From Isoperla grammatica (Eukaryota > Arthropoda > Insecta > Plecoptera > Perlodidae): 64,000 nt of DNA. Positions 12,048 to 23,247 of this stretch are shown in pieces. The position numbers were made by a program, and so were the translations under genes. The DNA is taken from the NCBI GenBank assembly GCA_945910005.1, contig OX246749.1, positions 24,945,015-25,009,014 on the forward strand. Reading direction: 5' to 3'. How positions within the stretch are numbered: the stretch's first letter is position 1; each line of letters opens with the position of its first letter. The notes under the pieces are model-generated. The model was not told the DNA's origin, made no database searches, and saw only the letters and a list, made by a program, of their open reading frames with translations.

Positions 12048-12503
12048 GGTTTGTTCGCCCGACGTAGTCTGACTTACTCCCTGCTCTACTTCGATCAGAC
12101 CCGAGCAACCGCGAGTAGGCTTCTGAAACTTCAGCGCAACTCCGAGCACTGATGACGGACGAACGCGTTTCCAGTGCCGAGAGTAAACAAACTAACTAGG
12201 CATATAATATTAATAACTTACGGTAATTAACAACATTCTTATCAACTGTCCTGTACAGGAAATATCCGTTGACACTTTCTTTAATGTTTACACAGAACAC
12301 TTCATCGGCCATTTTCGTGCGCGAGTAACTTACTCTAGCTTGATCTGACTTCAAAACGAGAGTAAGAATATCTTGATCTAAGTTGCTCAGATCACTTTAC
12401 TCTGGTCGGGCGAACACAACTCGAGTAGGAATGTGGCACGAACGAACACATTTCCGTGATCTAGAGCAGCCAGATCAAGTAGCGTACGTCGGGCGAACAA
12501 ACC
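12048..12503. mobile_element. 456-bp terminal-inverted-repeat element
   Basis: Starts ggtttgttcgcccgacgta and ends with its complement, tacgtcgggcgaacaaacc, a perfect 19-base terminal inverted repeat. Unit 2 lacks this segment at the matching position near 29590, giving an empty site. No open frame of note; a MITE-like non-autonomous DNA transposon. The target duplication could not be read unambiguously. Confidence 0.8.
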
Positions 12504-13764
12504 TATGGTAATGATAAAGGTAATGATCTGGAAATGTTGACAAACACGTATCGATTTAGTGAAAAAAAATCTTTATGGCGAAAAGAAAGGAATTTAAGTT
12601 TTAAAAAAAAGATGAATATTGAACATAGTTTTTAATTGATAAATCTCCCTCTCATCAGTTTTAAAACTTACAAATTATGTACGTATTTCAAACATTTGAA
12701 GAGATTTGGTTGAGAAATAAATGAGTTCTCTACCTTCCTACCTTGAAAAGTGAAGATTAAGTTGAAAGAGTGTCCTTAATATATAGCTGACTGCTTCATT
12801 TGCAAATATACCACACAAACGTAACTAATGAATTCCAGGTGTGCATCACGTTATTTTTGATGGAAAACTTCAATGTTAATTTCCCCATGAATTTTAAATT
12901 AACACTTTTTAAGAACAAGGAGAAAGATTCGTTGAAAGAGATCTCATACATTTCTAAACAATTCTCTTCAAGCTGTCAGAGGTGTTCATAATACCAAGTT
13001 TCAAAGCTATTGTATTGTTTTTTTATAAATGATCATTTATGTGCAATATTAATAACACACAAAATGGATACGCATTCAGTGCAATAAGCTTGTTATTACC
13101 ATATGGTTTTATTTTTTACCGCTTGCTTTCTGAATTGTATTTGAGCCTCATTGGAGCCCGGTAAAATTGTATAAAAAAACAGAACGTGATCAAATATAGT
13201 CGCAAACTTTTAAAACAATTCACATGTTACATTAAGGTGTTGATGTACGTGTGTCCACAATTTCATGTTGATATGTTCACATTTGTTAAATTTTGTATTT
13301 ATTATTGTATAATGTCCCCTTAAAAGCTAATTTGAATAAAATTACCCCATGCTGATAAAAGCAGATTATGGATATGTTATGGATTACAATTTTCTGATGA
13401 CTATGATACCTACTAACTACTACTATGAAACCTACTGTTCAATTTCTTTTGGGTTTAGTCGAGTTTCCCTAGATTAATAATACTAGTCTAGGCGGAACCG
13501 GGGTCTTGTAACCGACATAGCAAGGATTGACAGAAATAAGATTATAAATGTGTCTTACGGAAAACCATCTCAACAACGCATGAACTAGTTGTAGAGTTCG
13601 TCGTTGTCCACAAAGTAAACTTTCAAAAATAATAACAACAAAAAGTAACATACCAAAGTTAAATAAAATAAAAAATCAGCAAGTAATTTATTGTAACTGA
13701 GTTGATATAGACTAAAACATAAACATCACTATAGGAGTGTTGTATTTCTGCTCCCTGGTTACAG
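12504..13764 (+). other. Intron A-B, unit 1, distal part
   Basis: Aligns with parts of 29600-30390 and 31874-32266 in unit 2. AT-rich, no additional exon seen. It ends in the acceptor ctccctggttacag that precedes exon B. Confidence 0.7.
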
Positions 13765-14085
13765 ACTGGGACACCTTCTCTCACACCCGGACACCGAGGG
13801 AGGCCGTCGTTCTCCAGGGCAGGGAGGCGAGTTTCGCGTTGAAGGCGCAGGGACCGGTGAGCTGGTGTCACTTCTTCCCACCAGGCATGGAGCTTATCTT
13901 AGACCAGGGATCCGAGTCTGCCGACAGCGCCGGCCGGCATCGCTACCTGGGGTCTGGACTGCAGAGCGGCGAGTGCGGTCTGGCTGTGAGCAACGTCAGC
14001 GAGGAGGACAACGGGCCGGTCAGGGGTTACATCAGCGCGCCCGGGGACAAGGATGCATTCAGATACATGACTCTCATTGTAGCAA
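13765..14085 (+). CDS. Ig-like exon B, unit 1
   Basis: A 321-base internal exon (107 codons), phase 1 at both ends, between acceptor ctggttacag and donor gtaggt (after attgtagcaa). The peptide carries TPREAVVLQG at the start, a central cysteine followed by FFPPG, GRHRYLG, and LQSGECGLAVSNVSEEDNGP, a typical F-strand-like stretch of a V-type Ig fold, ending MTLIVAS. Cysteine spacing suggests one disulfide, probably to ECGL. The frame is intact. Compared with its paralogue at 32267-32587, about 27 codons differ by amino acid and only two are silent, so it appears to diversify rapidly. Probably the second domain of the same protein as exon A. Confidence 0.78.
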
Positions 14086-14339
14086 GTAGGTTTACCAACA
14101 AGACTACCACTTTGTCACGGTTCAGTCAATGAATGGTCAAGACTCACGGCAGCTACAACAATCTGTTTTAGAAACTACTTTCCTTTATTGTGATGGTTCT
14201 ATTAATAACACAAATTTGATATATAATAAAAAAAACAAAAATAGAATTTTACATTTAATAATACAAAACTGGAGTACAGATAAGTGATATTTTGAATATA
14301 ATTTACCCAAATAATAACTCCGATGACAGAACCTATCTA
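14086..14339 (+). other. Intron B-C start, unit 1
   Basis: Closely matches the sequence after 32587 in unit 2 (shared ccaacaagactaccactttg), with few differences over the first 100 bases. No exon. Confidence 0.7.
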
Positions 14340-15613
14340 TCTTCAATGCACGTAAGCGTTATGTTATGGGGTCTTTTATTGTATTGGGGCGTGACACACA
14401 TTGTGACTAGTTGTAGCTAGACCCCCACTGTGAAGTGTTTTAACAATGGGAATTATACGTCTAAATCGACTGAAATCATATCCGACCTCCTATCTGCAAA
14501 ACTATGGGCCTTTTGTTGTAATAGGGCCAAACACACATTGTGACTAGTTGTAACTAGACCCCCAATGTGAGGTGTTTTTAGAACGGTAATTATACGTCTT
14601 AATCGACTGAAACCATATCTGACCTCCTATATGTAAAACTGACTGAGATATGGGCCATTTTGGTGTATTAGGGTTTAACACACATTGTGATTAGTTGTAG
14701 CTAAACCCCCCACTGTGAGTTGTTTTTAAAATGGTTATTATACGTCAAAAACACTTTAAACTAATTCCGACCTCCTATATGTAAAACTGACGGAGATATG
14801 GGCCCTTTTGATATATTAGGGTCTAACACACATTGTGATTAGTTGTAGCTAAACCCCCCACTGTGAGGTGTTTTTAAAATGGTTATTATACGTCAAAAAC
14901 ACTTTAAACTAATTCCGACCTCCTATATGTAAAACTGACGGAGATATGGGCCCTTTTGATATATTAGGGCCTAACACACATTGTGACTCGTTGTAGCTAG
15001 ACCCCCACTGTGAGGTGTTTTTAGAATTGTTATTAGAAGTCTTTTTCGACTGAAACCATATCCGACCTCCTATATATAAAATTGACTGAGATATAGGCCA
15101 TTTTGTTGTATTATGGCCAAAAACACATTGTGACTAATGTTAGCTACGCTGCCACTGTGATGTGTTTTAAAAACGGTAATCATACGTCAAAAACGATTTA
15201 AACTAATTCCGGCCTCCTACATGTCAAACTGGCTGCGATATGGGCCCTTTTGATATATTAGGGCCTAACACACATTGTGACTCGTTGTAGCTAGACCCCC
15301 ACTGTGAGGTGTTTTTAGAATTGTTATTAAAGGCTTTTTCGACTGAAACCATATCCGACCTCCTATCCGTAAAACTGACTGAACTATGGTCCCTTTTGTT
15401 GTAGTGGGGCCTAACACACATTGTGACTAGTGACATATTGTGACTAGTTGTAGAAAGACCCCATATGTGAGTTGTTTTTAAATCTAAATCATACGTCTTA
15501 ATCGATTGAAACCCTTTCCGACCTTCATTCTGTATAACTAGCTGAGATTTGGGCCCATATGTTGCATTGGGGCCTGACACGTGTTGTAAATAGAAGCAGA
15601 CCAACAATAAGTG
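14340..15613. repeat. 147-bp intronic tandem array, unit 1 (about 9 copies)
   Basis: The anchor acacacattgtga recurs roughly every 146-148 bases (ttgtga at 14401, 14539, 14685, 14833, 14981, 15128, 15275, 15421). Units are diverged by point changes and small indels. The same array, with fewer units, occupies the matching position in unit 2 (about 32820-33930), so it predates the duplication. A minus-strand open frame at 15224-15706 is a by-product of the repeat. Confidence 0.85.
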
Positions 15614-16912
15614 ATTTCTACACGGCCACCTGTGAGCTGCACGAGGCAAGATGATTGTATGTCTCAGTGTTGCTATGTCATGTTTCAGGTCCCCCCAGGG
15701 CACCAACCCTGAGTGTTGTCTACACGGCCACCTGTGAGCTGCATGAGGCTAGATGATTGTATGTCTCAGTGTTGCTATGTCATGCTTCGGGGCCCCCCAG
15801 CGCATCAACCCTGAGTGTTGTATACACGGCCACCTGTGAGCTGCATGAGGCTAGATGATTGTATGTCTTAGTGTTGCTATGTCATGCTTCAGGTCCCCCC
15901 AGCGCATCAACCCTGAGTGTTGTCTACACGGCCACCTGTGAGCTGCATGAGGCTAGATGATTGTATGTCTCAGTGTTGCTATGTCATGCTTCGGGGCCCC
16001 CCAGCGCATCAACCCTGAGTGTTGTCTACACGGCCACCTGTGAGCTGCACGAGGCAAGATGATTGTATGTCTCAGTGTTGCTATGTCATGTTTCAGGTCC
16101 CCCCAGCGCATCAACCCTGAGTGTTGTCTACACGGCCACCTGTGAGCTGCATGAGGCTAGATGATTGTATGTCTCAGTGTTGCTATGTCATGCTTCAGGT
16201 CCCCCCAGCACACCAACCCTGAGTGTTGTCTACACGGGCACCTGTGAGCTGCACGAGGCTAGATGATTGTATGTCTCAGTGTTGCTATGTCATGCTTCAG
16301 GTCCCCCCAGCGCACCAACCCTGAGTGTTGTCTACACGGCCACCTGTGAACTGCACGAGGCTAGATGATTGTATGTCTCAGTGTTGCTTTGTCATGCTTC
16401 AGATCCTCCCAGCGCACCAACCCTGAGTGTTGTCTACACGGCCACCTGTGAGCTGCACGAGGCTAGATGATTGTATGTGTCAGTGTTGCTATGTCATGCT
16501 TCAGGGCCCCCCAGCGCACCAACCCTGAGTGTTGTCTACATGGCCACCTGTGAGCTGCATGGGGCTAAATGAATGTATGTCTCAGTGTTGCTTTGTCATG
16601 CTTCAGGTCCCCCCAGCGCACCAACCCTGAGTGTTGTCTACACGGCCACCTGTGAGCTGCACCAGGCTAGATGATAGTATGTCTCAGTGTTGCTATGTCA
16701 TGCTTCAGGTCCCCCCAGCGCACCAACCCTGAGTGTTGTCTACACAGCCACCTGTGAGCTGCACGAGGCTAGATGATTGTATGTCTCAGTGTTGCTATGT
16801 CATGCTTCAGGTCCCCCCAGCGCACCAACCCTGAGTGTTGTCTACACAGCCACCTGTGAGCTGCACGAGGCTAGATGATTGTATGTCTCAGTGTTGCTAT
16901 GTCATGCTTCAG
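15614..16912 (+). repeat. Decoy array of truncated exon C copies, unit 1 (12 x 102 bp)
   Basis: Twelve tandem units, each with a pyrimidine tract, acceptor (gtcatgcttcag) and the first part of exon C, precede the complete exon. Acceptors end at 15688 and then every 102 bases to 16912. Each unit lacks a 15-base stretch of the true exon (the part reading tgaaggctagcg, lost between repeated cac), and runs into an in-frame TGA (gaggctagatga). A few acceptors are damaged, for example cttcgg instead of cttcag near 15790. No unit contains a donor. The period is in frame, so a decoy-spliced message would stop within about 25 codons. Confidence 0.88.
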
Positions 16913-17227
16913 GTCCCCCCAGCGAACCAACCCTGAGTGTTGTCTACACGAAGGCTAGCGTCACGGCCACCTGTGAGGTGAATGGGGCTCGTCCTGTCGC
17001 CAACATATCCTGGATCTTGGGAGATGACGTCATCCGCAAGGATACACTGGTGGACTTTCTGGGCAACCCTCAGGACGCGTGGAGGTGGCCCTGGATGAAG
17101 GGATCTGTCATCCAGAGACTCACACTCACCCTTCAGACTAAAGACAACGGCAAGGTCTTAAAGTGTGTTGTATATCATGTGGCCTTGGCCCGGCCGTTGG
17201 AGGCGACGGAGACGATCTTATTCACTG
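16913..17227 (+). CDS. Ig-like exon C (C2/CD80-like), unit 1
   Basis: A 315-base exon (105 codons), phase 1 at both ends, from acceptor tgcttcag to donor gtaagt. The peptide begins GPPSEPTLSV, followed by SVTATCEVNGARPVANISW, the B and C strands of a C2-set Ig domain with the invariant Cys and Trp, and later LTLTLQTKDNGKVLKCVV with the F-strand Cys. NIS is a possible N-glycosylation site. This pattern is usual in the second Ig domain of nectin/kirre-type and CD80-like proteins. Between C and F strands, the segment at 17029-17066 differs almost completely from the paralogue at 34546-34583, a candidate variable loop. Confidence 0.82.
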
Positions 17228-17797
17228 GTAAGTTATGTTTGTATACATGTTGTGTAGAACTGATATTTTCTCAGTTTGATGCTGCGTTTCTCCATCGCGT
17301 TGTGACCACCGCTTACCCCCGTTACAACCCGACAATCACATCATATTTACACTCATTTCATATTATATTATTCATAATCAGTCACGTTTGGTATGCTCGG
17401 GTCTTGGGTACGCAACTACGGGGTACAACTTCAAACTATGTCGAACTAAAGATATTTTCTCACTGCCAATGAGCGTCGGTGATGATGTATAATTCGTACC
17501 TAATGAAACCAATTAAGACACAGATGTAGTAATTTGTTATTTCTGTTGATTGATGAATGCTCCGTTTAGTTCGCCGCACAGATAATTTTCTGTAAGGGGT
17601 TCCCAGGTTTCCTGTCTAATCTAAGCTAGATGCCATCATTTCGAGTCTAGCGATCGACCTTGATGTCCGATCGACCTTTACTGTAGAGGGTATGAATAAA
17701 CGATAACAGTGCAGTCATTGTCGTTATCAATGTGATTGCTTGACATTGTGTAGAAAAAAGGTATATATCTTCTGAACTTTGTCTTAAATTGCCACGT
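17228..17797 (+). other. Intron after exon C, unit 1
   Basis: Aligns with 34745-34880 plus 35764-36205 of unit 2. Nothing coding is recognised. It leads into the TAA tract. Confidence 0.65.
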
Positions 17798-17798
17798 C

Positions 17799-17850
<52 letters not shown>

Positions 17851-17893
17851 TATTATAATAATAATAATAATAAAAATAATAATAATAATAGTA
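17798..17893. repeat. TAA microsatellite
   Basis: About 95 bases of TAA repeats with two small interruptions. The Dong-like fragment begins at its right edge and ends at a second TAA run (19165-19198), the known target of Dong elements. Isoleucine-rich minus-strand frames here are translated repeat. Confidence 0.95.
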
Positions 17894-19164
17894 GCAATAA
17901 AACGAGTGACTCTACCTAGAGAAAAAGGGGGAAGAGGCTTGATTGATTTAAACAATTAATATTATAAACAAATTGAAATTCTGAGAAAGTACTTTTATAC
18001 AAAATGCCCACATTCACAACTTCATAGAGCTATAATATTGGTAGACAAGTCGCTTTCTCCCCTCAATTTAAATGACGGAAATTTAAACTTGCTTCAAAAA
18101 CTTAATTCTGACACAGCAAAAGAGATCAGAATATCAGAAAAGACTTTACATAGCAGACATTATAAAGAACTTCTTAAGGATAGCGTCGATAGGGTAGCAT
18201 CGAACAAATGGCTAACGTCCGGGGACATTTTCAGCGAAACAGAGGGATTTATGATCGCTATTCAAGATAAAGTAATCAAGACTAACAATTACAAAAAATA
18301 CATACTGAAAGACGTCACAGTGGCAGATAAATGTAGAAAATGTAATATGAACGGCGAAACAATTGAACATATCGTATCTGGGTGCAAAATGCTTTGTCAA
18401 ACAGATTATCTTCATAGGCATAACCAAGTTGCAAACATTGTACATCAAAAATTAGCCATAAAGTATAAACTTATAAACACAACCACTGCGTATTACAAAT
18501 ACAAGCCTGAAAAGGTATTAGATAATAAAGACTACAAATTATATTACGACCGGGCAGTTAAAACAGACCAAACCATACATCACAATAGACCGGATATTAT
18601 ATTTATTGACAAGAAGAAACAAGAAACGATTTTAATTGATGTTGCCGTCCCTTTATGCCACAATGTAGAGACAACTTGGCGGGAAAAGATAAACAGATAT
18701 AAGGAATTATCTTTTGAAATAAAAAGGTTGTGGAAGCAGAATAATGTAACTGTTATACCGTTAATTATATCAGCAAATGTCATTGTTCCACGTAAACTCC
18801 ATGACAGTATTAAACTAATTGGTCTCCAACCGAACATATACATCGAGATGCAAAAAGCAATTATTTTGAACACGTGTAGGATAGTGCGAAAATTTTTGAA
18901 CTAAGAAGAATGAAGACTTCAAGAAGTTCTCTATCCCGATGGTGGTTTTCGTGGTTTCCAACGTACAAAGAGCGAATGCTGGGATGAGTACAATCGGCCA
19001 CGACCGTACATAGCATCCACAGTTCGGTTTAGAAAAAATAATGTGGACAATGATATATTAAGTAGTTCTAAGTAGATTTTAATAAGGTAAACACATGGAA
19101 ATACTTGACATTTGTGTCCGTACAACATGCTTATGCCGGTTTTGACCGAGTTTGTATGTATTAC
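17894..19164 (+). pseudogene. Dong/R4-clade LINE, 3' fragment with RLE domain
   Basis: A 5'-truncated non-LTR retrotransposon. Coding runs from about 17903 to 18904, with GRGLID at the start, one in-frame TAA at 17957, then an uninterrupted stretch of about 315 residues. A CX2C...H...C zinc-binding motif starts at 18332, and a PD...D restriction-like endonuclease signature follows (RPDIIFID at about 18588, ILIDVAVP near 18630). This order is the C-terminus of the R2/R4 group, which cleave the target with a restriction-like enzyme instead of an APE endonuclease. The 3' UTR ends at a TAA run. Flanking TAA repeats on both sides match the known preference of Dong. The reverse transcriptase is missing, so the copy is dead. 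Confidence 0.78.
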
Positions 19165-19200
19165 AACAATAAAATAATAATAATAATAATAATAATAAAA
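19165..19200. repeat. TAA run shared by two LINE ends
   Basis: About 33 bases of TAA repeats. On the + strand it follows the 3' end of the Dong-like fragment; on the minus strand it is the ATT tail of the CR1-like element. Two elements therefore meet tail to tail here. Confidence 0.85.
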
Positions 19201-22200
19201 ATGTGTTTATTGGTCCTTTAGTTGATCATACAATGATATCGGACAATTCATAACATAATATCAATAATAATAATTAAGATTATTACAATCATTACATTGA
19301 TACAAACTCTTTTACAGAATAAAAAGAATTTTCAATTAAAAACGCCCTAAGCGCCACCTTAAAACTTCCACTCCTGCAATTATTAATATGTTTAGGCAGG
19401 CTTTTAAAAAGCTTAGCCCCTGAGATATCAGGATGCCTACAAGACTGGCTAAGATTGTGACCTTCAATTCTAATATCCTCTCTGTTTCTAGTAAAATGGT
19501 CATGACAGTCACCAATTGTCGTTGTTAAAAGACCACTATTTAAAACATATAAAATTGAGTTGTAGATATAAAGACATGGTAAAGTAAAAATTTTAAGCTC
19601 CTTAAATAACTCCCTACAATGAGCTAAGCTACTGGCATGGGCCATGTAACGAATAGCACGTTTTTGGAGTCTTAATAGCCTGATAGCGTGGGGAGACAAT
19701 CCCCAACAGATAATACCATAGTGTAACCTAGACTGGATATGGGCAAAGTACACTAATTTTACCACACGTAGACTACACACGCCCATTAACCCTGTAGCAA
19801 CTTGCGAGCTCACATAATTTATATGCACAGCCTAGTCAGCACCTTATCTACATAAACTCCAAGAAACTGTGCAGCATCACACTCAGTAATTGGACGCGAT
19901 TGAAGATATATAAGAGGACTTTTATTAATGTGTCTTTGTTTTGTCCTAAACTACATTTAACATGTTTTACTCGTATTAATGAAAAGTTCATTAAAATCAC
20001 ACCATCCAGCCATTTGATTAGTAGCCAGCCTACCATAGGAGTATAGCGACTCTTGGTCAACGTCGCTGATAAATTGATTGGAGTCATCTGCATAGAGTGT
20101 GACTTTCCCAACCGTGACAGAATCGGCCAAATCATTTATAAACACAATAAACAACAGAGGGCAAAGGACCGAGCCTTGAGGCACGCCTATATTCAGCTTA
20201 AATTCATCAGAAAGAGTGGTTTCAATTTACCTGATAAACATACAATTTGACTTCGATTTTCTTAATAAGACTTTATCCAAGCATAAGAATTGCCACACAC
20301 TCCCAAGAGCTCTAGTTTTTTAAGAAGTATTTCGTGACTTACACTGTCAAAGACCTTTGAATAGTCATATAATAAACCTAGCACATGTTGGTTTTTGTCA
20401 ATAGCCTCAATAACATAAGAAATAAATTCACCCAACGCAGTTACAGTGGGCCTGCCCTTTACAAACCCATGCTGGTTCTTGTTTAAAAGAGAATTAGCTT
20501 CAAGAAACGAGATTAGTCTTTTATACATGGCAGTCTCAAACATCTTAGAAAACACAGGAAGAACTGATATAGGTCGATAATTACTTAAGCTAGCTCAATC
20601 ACATTTCTTAATAATAGGAACAACTTTTGCTCTCTTTAAAGCGTCTGGAAATGTACCCTGTATAAACGACTCATTAACAATGTGCATAAGTGGGCCTACT
20701 ATATAAGCAGCCACATGTTTGATAATGTTACATGGAACGCCATCTAGTCCTGAAGATTTTGTCTTAATAACTTTGTCAACAATGTCATAAAATTCTTTCA
20801 TTAACATAGGTCAGAGGAACATATAATTAACAGGAGTGCGAGTAGCTTCAGTTCGAGGTTGATTACGATACGAGGTGTCATCTGCAACGCAATTCACCGA
20901 GGACATTTCATTTTTCATTTCCGCAACACTAGCTCCAAAATAATTGTTGAACATGTCTGCTACCTCTTTCTGAGAAGTGACCAGGGTTGATTCAATCTGA
21001 ATGCTGATCTCGTCATGCGTGACTCTGTTAGCGCCAGCACACGCGTTTATTACCTCCCAAGCGGCTTTTGATTTATTACTTGCATTGATAAGATAGTTCT
21101 CATTATAATTACGCTTCGCATCCATAATACGGTTCCTGTACACTTTCTTCATCTCCAAGTAATTTGTAATATCTGACTGGCATCTGCCCGTACGCTTAGA
21201 TCGCAAATATGCTTTTTTACTTTTAATGACAGTTGTGACAGATCTTTAGAAAACCAACTTGCTTTTGATTGTACTCGTTGCTTGACTTTCCTAAGGGGAA
21301 AGGCACGATTAAACACTGCCATAAATATATTCATAAAGGAATCAAACATATTATTTACAGTTTCTAGTTGGAACACAGGATCCCAGTTAACTTCGCTGAT
21401 GAAAGATATAAACTTATTGACATTATTAACACCAAAGGATCTCATCTCCTTCTCCGTAACATAATTGATAGGCAACTCCTCCATCTTTACACCGTGCCGA
21501 ATTATACAATGGTCCGACAAACCGTAATCACATACTTCAGTTTCGGATAAATTGCTGTCCACATTCGTAAAAACATTGTCAATGCAAGTACTGCACGTTT
21601 TTTATATTCTTGTGGGCACAGTGACTGAGCCATGAAAGCCCTCGGCTAAAAACAGATCAATTATTGAGTGACTGTGAGGATCACTTACCCCAAAATTTAC
21701 ATTAAAATCACCACATATTATTGTTTTACATTTCTTTAGGAAAACAATGTTTAATTATTCCTGTAGCTTATTAAAAAAAATGTCAAGACTAGCCGACGGA
21801 GATCTATATAAACAAACAATACAACATCGCTCCTGTATTGAAGAATATTCTATAGCGCACAATTCAAACACTTTTTCAATGCACAAGTTATTAAAGCAAT
21901 GTAAATTTTTTGCTTGAATGCCTTCTTTAGTAAAAATTAGAGTACCACCGTTTTTAAATTCTTTCCTACAAAAATAGGTTGCCAAGTTGAAACCAGGTGA
22001 GTACTGCATGGTTATCTGTTCTTCTGATAGCCAGTGTTCTGCCAAACAAATTATGTCACAAGGTTGGGATAATACGTAAGCCTCTAACTCGTCGACCTTA
22101 TTACGTAGACATTGAATGTTTGTGTACATAATAGTGCGGCCCGCGGCAGCTCGATTAACCAGCGCATCGCAGAGGGACAGTTCTTGCAATGCGTCACTGC

Positions 22201-22295
22201 TCACAGGGACCTGTCGTTGCTATGCCTCGAAGTCTATTTTCTGCAGCTCGTAACTGTAGACACGTTTGATGATGATGATGACAATCACCACTGAA
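19201..22295 (-). pseudogene. CR1/Jockey-like LINE ORF2 remnant
   Basis: Reading leftward, an APE-type endonuclease comes first (NIQCLRNKVDELEAYVLSQP at about 22130, ending near 21480 with a GDFN motif and GLSDH), then a reverse transcriptase with KNQHGFVKGR near 20475, PQGSVLCPLLFIVFINDLAD at about 20170 and the catalytic YADD at 20082-20093. The frame is broken in at least six places (blocks 21755-22204, 21149-21562, 20811-21206, 20595-20807, 20262-20555, 19957-20184, 19292-19828). The 3' end is an ATT microsatellite tail at about 19170-19200. It encodes no ORF1 that I can see. Inactive copy; the clade assignment within the Jockey/CR1 group is approximate. Confidence 0.8.
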
Positions 22296-23247
22296 TTTCA
22301 CTGACTAATCTGGTCAAATAAACATCAGACTTTTACTAGCTTAGCTGTTAAGTCTTCAAAAATGTGTGATTTCTCTCTTTTTGCATCAATAAAAGTAGTA
22401 GTTCCCTGCTTAAAATTCCAGTTGAATACAGTTTGGATACATTCCACTTCAATACTGTTGAATACTGTTGAATCCAGTTCATGTTAAACTCAACTGGATT
22501 CAAGCGTATTATGGCCCACTTTTACGTTTTCAACTGGAACTGTTTTCAATGGGAAGCAAGTGGATTCAACAGGAACTGTTACCAACGGGATGCAACTGTA
22601 ATCGTATTCAAATGGAACCAACAGTTTTCAACTGGATTCGTATTCAAAGGGAATCAACTGGAAACAGTAACCAACTGTATTCAAATGGAATCAACTGGAA
22701 CCGTAACCAACTGTATTAAAGTGGAATCAACTGGAACAGTAACCAACTGTATTCAAATGGAACCGTATCCAACCGTATTCAAGTGGAATCAACTGAAACA
22801 GTAACCAACTGTATTCAAATGGAACCGTATCCAACCGTATTAAAGTGGAATCAACTGGAACAGTAACCAACTGTATTCAGCTGGGTACGTATCCAATGGG
22901 AATCAACTGTAATCAACTGGAACCGTAACAAACTGTATTCAGCTGGGTACGTATCCAATGGGAATCAACTGTAATCAACTGGAACCGTAACCAACTGTAT
23001 TCAAGTGGAATCAACTGGAACAGAAACCAACTGTATTAAAATGAAACCGTATCTAGCCGTATTCAAGTGGCATCAACTGGAACTGTAACAAACTGTATTA
23101 AAATGAAACCGTATCCAAACTTATTCAAGTGGAATCAACTGGAACCGTAACCAACCGTATTCAAGTGGAATCTACTGGAACCCTAACCAGCAGTATTCAA
23201 CTGGAATCAACAGGATTTGTATAAAACGGAACAACAGGAACTGGAAC

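Noticed and set aside
17647..17955. Isoleucine-rich minus-strand frame
   Set aside because: It is translated TAA repeat with flanking sequence.
22468..22804. Overlapping frames in the left foldback array
   Set aside because: They arise from the tandem repeat (Asn/Gln-rich) and change frame with unit length; not a gene.
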